Source: JBAXPV01 sp037132075 (GTDB lineage: Bacteria; Bacteroidota; Bacteroidia; Bacteroidales; CAIXZF01). Taken from it: DNA of 64,000 bases. Each line of letters opens with the position of its first letter. Positions within the stretch are counted from its first letter, which is position 1. The stretch is from positions 32,692 to 96,691 of the forward strand of contig JBAXPV010000014.1 in NCBI GenBank assembly GCA_037132075.1, written 5' to 3'. The notes below the pieces were generated by a model. That model was not told the origin of the DNA. It searched no databases and saw nothing but the letters and a program-made list of their open reading frames with translations. Positions 42,389-52,901 of this stretch are shown piece by piece. Position numbers and translations under genes: made by a program.

Positions 42389-44243
42389 AATGTACAGGTA
42401 TTTCAATACTTACCTTAATGCCATTTTTTAATGAGCTTTCAATGACCAGTTTCCCTCCGAAGGTTTCAACCCTGTTCCTAATGTTATTTAAACCCATACC
42501 CTCTGTTTTGGCAAGATTCATATCGAACCCTTTTCCGTTATCAGTATAGAAAACACACAAAACTTTATTCCGGCAAGTCACTTCAAGACTAACAATTGTG
42601 GCATCAGCATGCCTCATGGTATTGTTAAACAACTCAGTAATACAGCGGTAAACTGTTAATTCTTTGTTCAGTTCAAAACGCTCAGAGAAATCGGATGTGA
42701 AATCAACTTTAATGCGGTTTCCGTTTTTCAGAGGTGCAATAAAATCATTCAATGCTGTATTTAAACCATAATTTTCAAGCACATACGGACTAATGTTGTG
42801 TGAAATCCGGGAAACTTCGTCAATGGCACCTGATATTACTTGATGTAATTTTGTTTGAATACCCTTTTTGTCATCTTCCCCGGCATCAATATAGGCTTGA
42901 AAATAGTGGTTTATCGCCGACAATAATGGTCCAATTTCATCGTGCAAATCCCTGGCAATGCGCTTTCGTTCGCTTGCTTCATTTTCAATAACAGCCTCAA
43001 TTAGTTTCTGCTTGGTAAATTCTTTTCTTCTTAATTTGAAATAAAAAAAACTCAAAATAAAGGCTATGGATAGGAAAATCAGCAGGATGATAAGGAATGT
43101 CAATTGTTTCTTATGAAATTCGTTTTTTTGTTTCTCCTCCCTTATTTTCTGTTCCTTTGTAAATAAATCATAACGGGCTGATTGTTCATTGATTTGGGAA
43201 TTGATTCTGTCATAAAAGAAATCATTCAATAGCTGATTGCTGATGGCTAAAAACTCATAAGCTTCTTTATAATTTCCGCTTAATGTATAAACTCTTGCAA
43301 ATTGAAGATATACCCTCATGAACAGATTTCTGTTCTCCTCAATTTTACAAAGATTTGTGGCATCTTCAATCACCTGAAAAGCTGATCCTGTTCTGTTGAT
43401 TTCAATATATAAATTACTTTGGTTGATCAGGGCATTCATGGCACTGTAGAACATTCCGGCTTCTTTGAAATTCTTCACAGATTTTATAGACAATTCCAAA
43501 GCTCTGTCATATTGTTTTTTTCTCATTAGTTGAACACTGAGTTCATTTTGTGACAATGCCAGGTTGCCTTTGCTGTTTATTTTTTCAGATAAGGATATGC
43601 ATAACTCAGAATATTTAATGACAGAATCAGCGGTATTGAATGCCATATTTCCCCATTCGTTATAAAGTGCAGCCAGACGGTTGTAAGCAAAAGCCTTGTT
43701 TAAGGCAGATTGCTCTCTTTTGCTGAACAATATCTCGTTCAGCATCTCAACTCCTTTTTTGTATTCCTGCTTTTGCCGGTATGCCTCACAGAGATTAATT
43801 CTGCAATATTCGGCTTTTTCAGAACTCTGTGTCAATGAATCTAATGCCTCCATCAGCAAATGGATTGCTTTGTCCGGCATCGATTTCTCAAGATATTTCC
43901 GGGCAGAATAGATCAGGGAATCATTATAACTAAGTGGCCGGGGAGGGGTCAGCATTCTGTTTTCCAGTGCAATTACTTCATCCTTGCTGGCATAGATAGC
44001 CCTCAGTCTCAGGTAATTGGTCTTTGCCTTTTGAACAGGAGTCAACTGATTCAGATTTGATTCCAGTTCCTTCAAATATTGTCTTGATATAGAAATATCT
44101 GAATTAATCTTTTGAAGACCGATATTGTACAAACTATCAAAAGAGAATCTCCTTTCAAGCCGCTGACAGTATGCATTCCCTAACGGAAAAATACTGAGAA
44201 TCATACCAAAAAGCAGTATGCGCCTGATTTTGTTGTTCCTCAT
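42381..44243 (-). CDS. TPR-containing NarL-type sensor histidine kinase
   Basis: A 620-residue membrane kinase. A signal peptide or first helix lies at 8-25, a periplasmic tetratricopeptide region at about 60-370, a transmembrane helix at 380-402, then a HisKA_3 domain with His434 in RKRIARDLHDEIGPLLSA. The HATPase_c domain has ELFNNTMRHADA (N box), DNGKGFD (G1) and GMGLNNIRNRV (G2). ATG at 44243 is chosen because the 49 codons upstream, although open, do not begin with a signal sequence and run into the IS left flank. It pairs with the response regulator it overlaps. Confidence 0.88.
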   Translation of the reverse strand: MRNNKIRRILLFGMILSIFPLGNAYCQRLERRFSFDSLYNIGLQKINSDISISRQYLKELESNLNQLTPVQKAKTNYLRLRAIYASKDEVIALENRMLTPPRPLSYNDSLIYSARKYLEKSMPDKAIHLLMEALDSLTQSSEKAEYCRINLCEAYRQKQEYKKGVEMLNEILFSKREQSALNKAFAYNRLAALYNEWGNMAFNTADSVIKYSELCISLSEKINSKGNLALSQNELSVQLMRKKQYDRALELSIKSVKNFKEAGMFYSAMNALINQSNLYIEINRTGSAFQVIEDATNLCKIEENRNLFMRVYLQFARVYTLSGNYKEAYEFLAISNQLLNDFFYDRINSQINEQSARYDLFTKEQKIREEKQKNEFHKKQLTFLIILLIFLSIAFILSFFYFKLRRKEFTKQKLIEAVIENEASERKRIARDLHDEIGPLLSAINHYFQAYIDAGEDDKKGIQTKLHQVISGAIDEVSRISHNISPYVLENYGLNTALNDFIAPLKNGNRIKVDFTSDFSERFELNKELTVYRCITELFNNTMRHADATIVSLEVTCRNKVLCVFYTDNGKGFDMNLAKTEGMGLNNIRNRVETFGGKLVIESSLKNGIKVSIEIPVHYE

Positions 44244-44309
44244 TCCCAATGGCTTTCTAAACTGCTTAAAGATATTACAAATTGTACAATATGCTAAAGA
44301 AATCACTGT

Positions 44310-45261
44310 TGTCCGGTAAAAATTTGAAAGGAGCCAGGCCATGACAGCCCGGCTACCTTTTCTTAGTAGTTTTGTTTCGCTAGAATACAAATACCATGAA
44401 CAAAACTACATTTTTTTCGGCCAATCCGTTTTCGGACAGCTTATTTCATTGATTGAGCCAAGCATTATTTCAAAAGCGTCAAAAGAATGTAACGCTGACC
44501 GGTATGTGAAGAAGTTCAAAACAAAAGACCACCTGAGTAGTATGGTATTTTGTGCACGTTCAAAATGTTCTTCATTGCGTGAGGTATCTGTTGCTATGCT
44601 TGGTTTATCGGGGAAAACTAAAGCGGGTTCGTTACCCGAATCAAAGACAACGTTTTATATGAAACTGTAAGTAAAAATAATATCGAGGAGCACATTCACT
44701 CTGGTGTTCTGGAAGATGAAATGATAGAAATTGCCGTTAAAGATGGCCACACTGAAAGCAAGCTAAAGCTGAGAAAGGTAAAATTCTATGACAGAGAGCT
44801 TGAACGAGAATTTGAATTTTTAACCAACTTATTTGATTTTCGCCCTGATTTAATTGCTGCCCTATATAAATTACGTTGGCAGATAGAGCTGCTTTTTGAA
44901 CAGATCAAGCAGAGTTTTCTACTTAAGTATTTTCTTGGAGACTTTGAAAACGCCATAAAAATTCAAATCTATTGCACTCTCATTGCCAATTTGCTTATGA
45001 CCGTCATACAAAAGACACTAACGCGGAGCTGGGCATTCTCAAATCTTGTCAGTTTCTGTAAAATTCACCTATTCAATTATATTCACCTGCTCAATTTTCT
45101 TGAAAATCCAGACAGGGACTGGCAGAAAACGCTCCTAAAAGAACAGTAATTCTCACTTTTCTAGGGGGCTTGATTTTAGAAACATCGGAAATGGAAAATA
45201 ATGTATACTGATTTTCATATAGTTATGAAATCAAGCAATGTTTTTCTATTTTTACCGGACA
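44310..45261 (+). mobile_element. IS4-family element remnant with intact terminal inverted repeats
   Basis: Exact 14-bp terminal inverted repeats TGTCCGGTAAAAAT (44310-44323) and ATTTTTACCGGACA (45248-45261) bound 952 bp that contain a broken transposase gene of the DUF4372/IS4 type. No target-site duplication is evident. The element lies between the sensor kinase and susC, which are transcribed away from it on both sides. Its length is shorter than that of intact relatives, in agreement with an internal deletion. Confidence 0.85.
44396..45149 (+). pseudogene. IS4/DUF4372-type transposase, frameshifted and internally deleted
   Basis: ATG 44396 starts MNKTTFF, then a poly-T tract (44403-44415 region) carries a frameshift into GQSVFGQLISLIEPSIISK, CNADRYVKKFKTKDHLSSMV and SSLREVSVAMLGLSGKTK, the DUF4372 N-terminal domain. 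After about 44620 a large internal part, including the first catalytic Asp residues, is missing; the sequence resumes in another frame at GFVTRIKDNVLYETVSKN (about 44632) and continues to LYKLRWQIELLFEQIKQSFL, the Y-(2)-R-(3)-E-(6)-K signature region. The end is at 45149. It cannot encode active transposase. Confidence 0.85.
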
Positions 45262-45295
45262 CTAACTACTAACTTATCACAAAGCAAAAAATCAC

Positions 45296-45303
45296 TAAGT
45301 TTG
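45296..45303 (+). promoter_or_regulatory. Candidate -7 element of susC
   Basis: TAAGTTTG matches TAnnTTTG and lies about 42 bp before the susC ATG and 35 bp inside the right flank of the IS remnant. The expected -33 position falls close to the end of the element. Confidence 0.35.
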
Positions 45304-45344
45304 ACCCTTAAAACTAAGCTATAGGAAACAATTACCCTCCCTCT

Positions 45345-48300
45345 ATGAAAAGACTTTGTATTGCGCTGACATTGTTTGTGTTGGCGTTTTCTGGCTATAC
45401 GCAACAAATCAATGTAAGTGGTAAGGTGATCTCGGGATCCGACCAGCAAACTATTCCGGGTGCCACGGTCCAGGTGCTTCACAAACCTATTGGGACAGTC
45501 ACCGACATCGACGGGAATTATTCGTTAAAAGGAGTTGGTTCAAAAGACAGTCTCATTTTTTCTTCTATTGGATTTGTCAAACAAATCGTTGCAATAGGCG
45601 GGAAAACTGTTATAAATATTACGTTGCAGGTGACATCCACCGAACTGAAAGAGGTCGTCGTCACTGCCCTCGGGATCAGCCGCCAGAAGCGTGAACTGGG
45701 CTTTGCCACAGCCAAACTCAGCGGTGACCTGGTCACGCGTTCCAGCTCCGCCAGTGTCATCACGGCCATGACAGGTCGTGTGGCCAATGTCACGGTATCG
45801 TCAGGTGATGGCGTTGAAGGGGGATCAACCCGTGTGGTCATCCGTGGTAACAACAACCTCACGACCAACAACCAGCCACTCATCGTGATTGACGGCATTC
45901 CTGTGGAGAACAATCCCGGCATGACCAATATCGGACGGGGCGTTGACTGGGGAAATGCCATCAATAACGTCAACTCATTCGATATCGAAAGTTATAACAT
46001 CCTCAAAGGAGGCTCTGCTTCTGCCTTGTACGGCTCCCGCGGAGCCAACGGTGTAATCCTGATCACGACCAAACGCGGGCAGCAACAAAAAGGGATCGGA
46101 GTGACTTATAATTTTTCTGAAAAGATCATTCATCCTTATCGCTACCGGGAAGTTCAGAATAAGTATGGCGGGGGAGGTCCAATCGCGCTGACACCTCCGA
46201 AATTCCCGACCTCGGCGAATGGTGATACCCTTAAGTACCCCGGGATCTATGGATCAGAGAGCTTTCCAATCAACCAGCAGGGCCAGACCTCCAATAGTGC
46301 TGCGGAATTCGGTTATTATGGATCTTCTGTGTCATGGGGCCCGAAAATGAATGGCGAGATGGTGAAGTGGTGGGATGGCGTCATGCGGCCCTGGTCTCCA
46401 CAGCCGGACAACCTGTCGATCCCATACCATGATGGGTTTACAACAACCCATAACATTGCTGCTTCCGGCGGCGGACCCAATGGAACGATGCGGGTCTCGA
46501 TCACCAACCAGGATCAGAAACCAATCATCGATAACAGCAATTCAAACCAAACCACAGTCAACGTTGCCGGAAACCTGAAAGCCTCCCAAAAAGTCAGGGT
46601 GGATATGTCCATTTCTTATATCAACTACAAAAGGCTGAACAGCCCGATGGTAGGGGAGGACGGGAATTCTATCAACAAAGGATTGCTGTATTCATGGCCG
46701 AGAAGCTACCAGGGAGAAGATAAAGCGAACTATGCCAATGCCGATGGCGCCCAGAATAAAATGGAGAATTATCCGTACAAGTATGTCAGCCAGACCATCT
46801 GGTGGAATTATTACAACAACAATACAACCCTGACCCGCGATAAATATATTGGCTCTATTTCATTGATTTATGACGTTACACCATGGTTAAATGCTGTTTT
46901 CAGAACAGGAAAAGATTTTACCTTAAGCCAATTTGAGACAAAAAACAAACCAATCGATGTTCTTGGCCTGAAAGATGGATATTATGGAAATGCTTTGAAC
47001 CGTGAGGTTTCCAACAACAGCGATTTTCTTATCACAGCCACCAAAGACAAATTTTTTAAATCCGATATCAATGTAAAATTCTCTATCGGGGGAAATGCCT
47101 GGAGCCTGAATCAATACGCAGTGAGTGGCCATAGCGGGACCTGGTATTACCCGAATATGTATTCGATGGTGAATTTTACGGAGCCTACCTATAAAGACAG
47201 CCTGGGCTTATTGATCCTCGATCATACCGGAAACTCGCCCAGTAATTTAGCCACAGGAAGCAGCCTGATCCGTAAGAAGATCAATTCGGCTTATTCTTTC
47301 CTCAACCTGGGATATAAAAATTATCTCTTTGCCGACATCACAGGCCGTAATGACTGGTCGTCAACCCTGCCTCAGGGCAAGAACTCCTATTTCTATCCTT
47401 CCCTGACACTCAGCTTTATTGCCTCAGAAGCACTTAAGCTTCAGGAGAAATTGCCCTGGATGAATTTCTTAAAACTGAGGGCAAGTTTTGCACAAACCGC
47501 CACGGATGCCGATCCTTACCAGACAGAGTTCTACTATAAAAGTGGATTCTTCGGTGGACAACAATCTACTGTGTTTCCTGATACCATCCCTCCCTATAAA
47601 CTAATTCCGCAGCGGGTAAATACCTATGAAACAGGTTTGAATATTGCGATCCTGGACAATCGCATCGATTTTGACATTACCTATTATTATGCCCGCTCAT
47701 TCGACCAGATTCTTAACTTGCCTGCCCCGATCTCGTCGGGTTCAAATTCAATTCTTATCAATGACGGGGTTTTGACAAACAAAGGAATTGAAATTGTGCT
47801 GACTGCGGTACCGGTACAAACGAAGAATTTTATTTTTAAAACCGGGATTACCTTCGGCCGGAACCGAAATAAAATTGTAAGCCTGGGTGCCTACGGCGAT
47901 AAGCTGAAACTGGCAGATATCTGGGGTCTTAACGGACCGGCAATGTATGTGAAAGCAGGGGAGCAGTATGGCACTATCTATGGCTATGACTATGTTTATG
48001 ATTCTAAAGGAAGGCGGATTGTAAATGATGAAGGTACCAAATATGAAGTTACCACTGACAGGGTCCCGGTTGGGAATGCTGCCGCAGATTTTGTGGCAGG
48101 CTGGACAACAGATTTCAGTTATAAGAATTTCAGGCTGACCACCCTCGTGGATTGTAAATGGGGTGGTGATATTTATTGTGGTTCTTATGTCATCGGCTTG
48201 CAAACCGGGCAAAGCCCTGAGACGCTCCTCGAACGTGATGGCGGCGGATTGCCTTATACAGATCCTGCTGGCAATACCAGTAATATTGGTGTTGTCCTAC

Positions 48301-48662
48301 CTGGTGTTCATGCTGATGGCACACCCAATACCACGGTGGTTCATTATTACTATAAATATATGCCCAATGCCGGCGGCTGGGGTCATTTCCTGACAACACC
48401 CGGCATCGTGGAAAATACCTGGGTGAAATTGCGCGAAGTTTCTTTGTCATACACCTTGCCAGCTGAATTGCTTAAAAAGCAAAAGATATTCCAGAGCCTC
48501 TCCTTGTCATTAACAGGCAGAGATCTCTTCTATCTCTATACCACGCTGCCCGACAAAATCAACCCGGAAGGCATCCTGGGATCAGGCAATGCCCAGGGTT
48601 TTGAATGGGCTTCATACCCGGGCACCCGTTCGGTAATCTTTGGCATCAATGCAAGTTTTTAA
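45345..48662 (+). CDS. SusC/RagA-family TonB-linked outer-membrane transporter
   Basis: A 1105-residue outer-membrane protein. The signal peptide MKRLCIALTLFVLAFSGY is followed by a carboxypeptidase-D regulatory-like domain (VSGKVISGSDQQTIPGATVQ), a TonB box region (LKEVVVTALGIS), a plug domain (PLIVIDGIPVENN, SASALYGSRGANGVILITTK) and a 22-strand barrel ending in Phe (FGINASF). It is the transport half of a SusCD complex that takes up oligosaccharides or peptides. SusD follows by 19 bp. Its upstream region is next to an IS4 remnant. No SusR, ECF-sigma or anti-sigma gene is adjacent. Confidence 0.95.
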   Translation: MKRLCIALTLFVLAFSGYTQQINVSGKVISGSDQQTIPGATVQVLHKPIGTVTDIDGNYSLKGVGSKDSLIFSSIGFVKQIVAIGGKTVINITLQVTSTELKEVVVTALGISRQKRELGFATAKLSGDLVTRSSSASVITAMTGRVANVTVSSGDGVEGGSTRVVIRGNNNLTTNNQPLIVIDGIPVENNPGMTNIGRGVDWGNAINNVNSFDIESYNILKGGSASALYGSRGANGVILITTKRGQQQKGIGVTYNFSEKIIHPYRYREVQNKYGGGGPIALTPPKFPTSANGDTLKYPGIYGSESFPINQQGQTSNSAAEFGYYGSSVSWGPKMNGEMVKWWDGVMRPWSPQPDNLSIPYHDGFTTTHNIAASGGGPNGTMRVSITNQDQKPIIDNSNSNQTTVNVAGNLKASQKVRVDMSISYINYKRLNSPMVGEDGNSINKGLLYSWPRSYQGEDKANYANADGAQNKMENYPYKYVSQTIWWNYYNNNTTLTRDKYIGSISLIYDVTPWLNAVFRTGKDFTLSQFETKNKPIDVLGLKDGYYGNALNREVSNNSDFLITATKDKFFKSDINVKFSIGGNAWSLNQYAVSGHSGTWYYPNMYSMVNFTEPTYKDSLGLLILDHTGNSPSNLATGSSLIRKKINSAYSFLNLGYKNYLFADITGRNDWSSTLPQGKNSYFYPSLTLSFIASEALKLQEKLPWMNFLKLRASFAQTATDADPYQTEFYYKSGFFGGQQSTVFPDTIPPYKLIPQRVNTYETGLNIAILDNRIDFDITYYYARSFDQILNLPAPISSGSNSILINDGVLTNKGIEIVLTAVPVQTKNFIFKTGITFGRNRNKIVSLGAYGDKLKLADIWGLNGPAMYVKAGEQYGTIYGYDYVYDSKGRRIVNDEGTKYEVTTDRVPVGNAAADFVAGWTTDFSYKNFRLTTLVDCKWGGDIYCGSYVIGLQTGQSPETLLERDGGGLPYTDPAGNTSNIGVVLPGVHADGTPNTTVVHYYYKYMPNAGGWGHFLTTPGIVENTWVKLREVSLSYTLPAELLKKQKIFQSLSLSLTGRDLFYLYTTLPDKINPEGILGSGNAQGFEWASYPGTRSVIFGINASF

Positions 48663-48681
48663 ACCAGGCAAGACCTTTCTC

Positions 48682-50310
48682 ATGAAAACAAAATATATAC
48701 TCTTTGCGCTTATTCTGATCATAGTCCCCCTCTCTTTTTCTTGCACCAAGGACTTTGCGGATATCAACAAAAATCCCAACGGTTTCACTACAGCCAGTAA
48801 TGGTTCTTTATTCAACAGTGTAATTCAGTCATTGGTTTTAACCGGGAATGAGCAGTTTTACGTCAATAATGAAGTACTTTACAAACAGGTTCAACTGGCT
48901 GCTTTGACGGCAAGTGCCTGGGGAAATACTTCTATCGGTATCGAGGATATCTGGTCGAATTACTATGGGATATTACCTTCAATTCGGGAGCTTGAGAGAC
49001 GTTTTGCGACTATGGATCCCGCTACACCCGGATTGAAAAATATGCAAGCTATGCTGAAAATCACCCTGGCCTACAAAACTTTCAGGGTAAGCGATATGTT
49101 TGGCGATATCCCATACAGCGAAGCGGGTTATGGATTTCAGGATATCAGTAAACTTCATCCAAGATATGACAGCCAGCGCGATATTTATGTTTCGCTATTG
49201 GATGATTTAAAATGGGCTGACGAAAATATTAACCCTACTGATATTGGCGATGTATTTACCACCTTTACGGCTTTTGATAAGCTGTTCAGCGGCGACCTGG
49301 TGAAATGGAGAAAGTTTTCCAATTCATTGAGGCTACGTTATGCCATGCGAATGGCAGAAAAAGAACCTGCTCTTTCGGGTGAGATTATTAAAGAAATCCT
49401 TGAGCAAAATAAGCCGGTTTTTGTTGGTTATAATGTATCGTCAGCGGTCCTGGAAAGCGCTTGTCTGTGGCCTGCCGCTACCGGCTTTAAAAACTCTTCC
49501 GTGAGCTGGTCGTTCAGGGAACATAAAAATATAAGGATGGGCTCTAACATCTGGCATCAGTTTTCTACCAATGACAGTTCAGATGGCAGCGGGATTTTTG
49601 ATCCAAGGGTTTATATCTATTTTGAGGGAAACAAAGACAACAAATGGGTGCCTTATCCACAGCTTCCGGATGCGAATACCCCGGCTTCAACGGGGATTCC
49701 GTATGGTGCTCACCGCGATGATGCTGTGAATTATTCCTTCAAAGGTGTAGATTGTCCTTATTCACCGGTTAATTATTTCCTGATCCAGGATGAAGATTAT
49801 ATTCCTATCATTTTTATCACAGGTGCTGAAGTTCATTTTATCAAGGCTGAGGCATATTTCAGGGGGATCGGGGTGGCTGTTGACAAATCGAAGGCTGACA
49901 TTGAATATATGAACGGCATCAATGCTTCTATTGAATGGTGGAAGATGGTTGCCAATAATTCAAAGTTACCGATCTCGAAATTGAAATTCAGTGATATGAT
50001 TCATATCCCGGCAAATCTAAGCCCGGCCAGTGTTCTGAGTCACTTTGGGAGCTGGAATGCCACCAGTGAAGATCAAAAGCTTGAATTCATCTATACCCAG
50101 CGCTGGATCGATGCCTTCCGTCAGCCTTGGGAAGCCTGGGCGGAATTGCGCAGAACAGCAAAGATTCCCCATGAAGGTGCTCCCCTGAGTTATTTTCGCA
50201 TGACCTATCCAGCCTCTGAAGCAGCCTACAATACTGCAAATTACAATGAAGCCATTCAAAGACAGGGAGGGGATGCCCCTGAAATTAAAATCTGGTGGAT
50301 GCCAAACTAA
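48682..50310 (+). CDS. SusD/RagB-like nutrient-binding outer-membrane lipoprotein
   Basis: A 542-residue lipoprotein with the lipobox LSFSC (signal MKTKYILFALILIIVPLSF). ATG at 48682 is chosen because an ATG 14 codons upstream, inside the end of susC, would put the signal peptide too far in. INKNPNGF and the TPR-like helical repeats, plus the C-terminal EFIYTQRWIDAF and WAELRRTAKIP, match the SusD-like group 2 family that caps SusC. It captures the substrate on the surface. The next gene, a secreted PNGase F-like protein, begins 96 bp downstream. Confidence 0.92.
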   Translation: MKTKYILFALILIIVPLSFSCTKDFADINKNPNGFTTASNGSLFNSVIQSLVLTGNEQFYVNNEVLYKQVQLAALTASAWGNTSIGIEDIWSNYYGILPSIRELERRFATMDPATPGLKNMQAMLKITLAYKTFRVSDMFGDIPYSEAGYGFQDISKLHPRYDSQRDIYVSLLDDLKWADENINPTDIGDVFTTFTAFDKLFSGDLVKWRKFSNSLRLRYAMRMAEKEPALSGEIIKEILEQNKPVFVGYNVSSAVLESACLWPAATGFKNSSVSWSFREHKNIRMGSNIWHQFSTNDSSDGSGIFDPRVYIYFEGNKDNKWVPYPQLPDANTPASTGIPYGAHRDDAVNYSFKGVDCPYSPVNYFLIQDEDYIPIIFITGAEVHFIKAEAYFRGIGVAVDKSKADIEYMNGINASIEWWKMVANNSKLPISKLKFSDMIHIPANLSPASVLSHFGSWNATSEDQKLEFIYTQRWIDAFRQPWEAWAELRRTAKIPHEGAPLSYFRMTYPASEAAYNTANYNEAIQRQGGDAPEIKIWWMPN

Positions 50311-50406
50311 ATATTGTATTTTTGTACAAGGTGTATTTTATAATTAGAATGGTATTAAACAGATTGACTTGAAAATATTTACTCAACTACTAATAAAGGT
50401 GATTTT

Positions 50407-52899
50407 ATGAAATTAATGTTACGAAAAACCAGCTTGTTCCTTTTGCTTTCGTTGTTGCCAATCCTGGCATTTTCTCAGACCAACCAATATCTGCATTTCG
50501 ACAAAGTCGATGATTTTTGCCAGTTAACAAATGCCTCCCAATATGTAGCGAATGCTCCTGGGATCTCATTGACGGGTTGGTTTTATTGCGATGCCCTGGC
50601 TTATGGGCAAGGCATGATGGGATTACGTTCAGGTTCCCAGGGCTTTTATATGATTATTCTGAATAATGGCCAGATCGAATGTCGTTTGCGCAGCAGCACG
50701 GCTTTGTATACCTACAACGCGCCTGCAAACTCTGTTGTGCCGCAGATGTGGCAACATTTTGCCTGGATCTTTAATGGGACGAACTGCACCTTATATGTTA
50801 ATGGGATTCTCAAAGGTAGCGTTGCTGCCGCAGGATCATTCACAGAGACTAATGTTCCCTTTGGTATTGGGAAAAGTCTTTTGGGTGGATATAACTTTGT
50901 CTATGGCGGACGTATCGATGAGGTCAGCGTATGGAACAAAGCCCTTACGCAAGCTGAAGTTCAGGATATGATTACGAATGAACTGACCGGTACTGAGGCA
51001 AACCTTCAGCTTTATTATAAATTTAACCAGGGAGTCCCTGGTGGAAATAACACCTCTATCAACAAGCTCCATTGCGAGATTGGAAATGGAACACGCGATG
51101 CTGACTTGCTGAATTTCGCCTTAACAGGAGCCACTTCAAATTTTAACGGAACGCTGGTGTCAGGTTTCCAGGCGATCTCTTTTCCACAGATTCCAAGCAA
51201 ACTTACAACAACGCCTCCCTTCGTGATCAACGCTTCTGCAAGTTCAGGATTACCAGTGAGTTTTCAGGTCGTTTCTGGTCCTGCGACAATAAACGGTGAC
51301 ACATTGACACTTACAGGCGCCGGCCAGGTAGCCGTCAAAGCGACACAAGTCGGGGATACCATTTTTGATACCGCTTCTCCTGTTGTCAATACCTTTAATG
51401 TTTATGACCCTATTTTGCATGTTCCGGATATTGACATCCGCAATCCTATAGCCGGGAATGTGAGTATTCCGACATTAAAGGCGATTCAGCTGTCAGCCTT
51501 AGTTTCAATTACTGTTCCTGAGTTGTTTTCTGTGACCAATGTCACTTTCTCCATTAACGGAACCACAATCCCTGCCTTAAATCACGGGAATAACCACTAT
51601 ACAGCCTGGTGGAATCCAACAGCTTATGGAAGTTATACGATGCTGGTTACCGCCACAAATAACTATGGTGCATCAGGCACCGCCAATGTTAGTTTTGCGG
51701 TAACACAGGACACAGCATATACCGAAGCCATCGCCTTTGAGGGCATCTGGCTGAATACAGATATCCCGTCGCAGGTGGCAATAGGGACGCTTCCTAGTTA
51801 TGTAGGGGCTTACAACAAAATTATTGGCACCTTACAGGTCTCATGTCCTGCGCCTAACTGCGGCGAATGGGACCGTGTTGCCAGCGTGGATGCCCAGGGT
51901 CATGACGGGGTTTGGCATGAGATCATCCGTTACATCACGCCCTATGGAGTGCCTTGTTCGCACAACATCGACCTGACAGATTATATGTCGCTGCTCAGCG
52001 GCAGGATCAGCTTCAGAGTTAACTGTGGAACCCTCGACAATGGTTATGTTTACAAACTCACCCTTAAATACAGTGCAGGAATCCCTGCACATTGCTATAG
52101 CGACGTGAATACGATCTGGTGGCAGAACTATAATTTCGGCGATTATGCCAATCTTCAGCCTGTTCCGATACAGAATTTTACTTTTCCCTGGGGGACGGTC
52201 GAAGCCAAGCTGAAACTGGCATCCACCGGACATGGCTGGGGTGACCTGAATACCAGTAATGCTGCCGAATTCTATGAAGCTACCCATCATGTGTGGGTGA
52301 ATAATGTGGAAACTTTTGAGCAACATAACTGGGTCAATTGCAATCCCAACCCGGATGGCTGCCAGCCTCAAAATGGAACCTATTATTACAACCGTGCAGG
52401 TTGGTGCCCAGGATCAATTGCGCCCTGGTTTACATATAATATGACTCCGTATATCAGCTCAAACCCGATTGAGTTGAAATATGTCTTTTTCCCTGGTTAT
52501 CTTGACCTCTGTCACCCCAACAACCCAAACTGTGTAACAGGCGTTACCTGCACCAATTGTGCTGATGGATTTAATCCTTTCCTTGACGTAGCGTGCAACC
52601 TGGTGGTTTTCTCAGATGGTCCAATCAGTGTGGCCGTTGATAAGAATGATGAAGTCAATGCAAACTTCAGGCTGTCCCCGAATCCAAGTACTGGCTTGGT
52701 TAATATCTCAACCGACAAGCCTGAGATTTACAATGCCTCTACATTGATTTTGCTCACACCTTCAGGACAGGAGATTCAAAAGATGAAATGGAATGGTGAA
52801 ATGAAATCCATCGACCTTTCTGATCAGGCCAAAGGCATTTATTTCCTGAAGATCCAATTAAAAGGTGGGGTAGGGATGAAGAAGTTTATCCTGATGTAA
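50407..52899 (+). CDS. LamG and PNGase F-like secreted protein, T9SS type A cargo
   Basis: An 830-residue exported protein. After the signal peptide (TSLFLLLSLLPILAFSQ) residues about 25-190 form a LamG-like concanavalin fold with WFYCDALAYGQGMMGL and GRIDEVSVWNKALTQAEV. Residues about 440-730 show segments like peptide-N-glycosidase F: VSCPAPNCGEWDRVASV, WHEIIRYITPYG and ASTGHGWGDLNTSNAAEFYE, with many Cys for disulfides. The last 80 residues (FRLSPNPSTGLVNIST, ending KKFILM) are a T9SS sorting domain. Its place after SusCD suggests release of glycan or glycopeptide from glycoproteins. The PNGase F call is by recall of motifs, not alignment. Confidence 0.7.
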   Translation: MKLMLRKTSLFLLLSLLPILAFSQTNQYLHFDKVDDFCQLTNASQYVANAPGISLTGWFYCDALAYGQGMMGLRSGSQGFYMIILNNGQIECRLRSSTALYTYNAPANSVVPQMWQHFAWIFNGTNCTLYVNGILKGSVAAAGSFTETNVPFGIGKSLLGGYNFVYGGRIDEVSVWNKALTQAEVQDMITNELTGTEANLQLYYKFNQGVPGGNNTSINKLHCEIGNGTRDADLLNFALTGATSNFNGTLVSGFQAISFPQIPSKLTTTPPFVINASASSGLPVSFQVVSGPATINGDTLTLTGAGQVAVKATQVGDTIFDTASPVVNTFNVYDPILHVPDIDIRNPIAGNVSIPTLKAIQLSALVSITVPELFSVTNVTFSINGTTIPALNHGNNHYTAWWNPTAYGSYTMLVTATNNYGASGTANVSFAVTQDTAYTEAIAFEGIWLNTDIPSQVAIGTLPSYVGAYNKIIGTLQVSCPAPNCGEWDRVASVDAQGHDGVWHEIIRYITPYGVPCSHNIDLTDYMSLLSGRISFRVNCGTLDNGYVYKLTLKYSAGIPAHCYSDVNTIWWQNYNFGDYANLQPVPIQNFTFPWGTVEAKLKLASTGHGWGDLNTSNAAEFYEATHHVWVNNVETFEQHNWVNCNPNPDGCQPQNGTYYYNRAGWCPGSIAPWFTYNMTPYISSNPIELKYVFFPGYLDLCHPNNPNCVTGVTCTNCADGFNPFLDVACNLVVFSDGPISVAVDKNDEVNANFRLSPNPSTGLVNISTDKPEIYNASTLILLTPSGQEIQKMKWNGEMKSIDLSDQAKGIYFLKIQLKGGVGMKKFILM

Positions 52900-52901
52900 A
52901 G

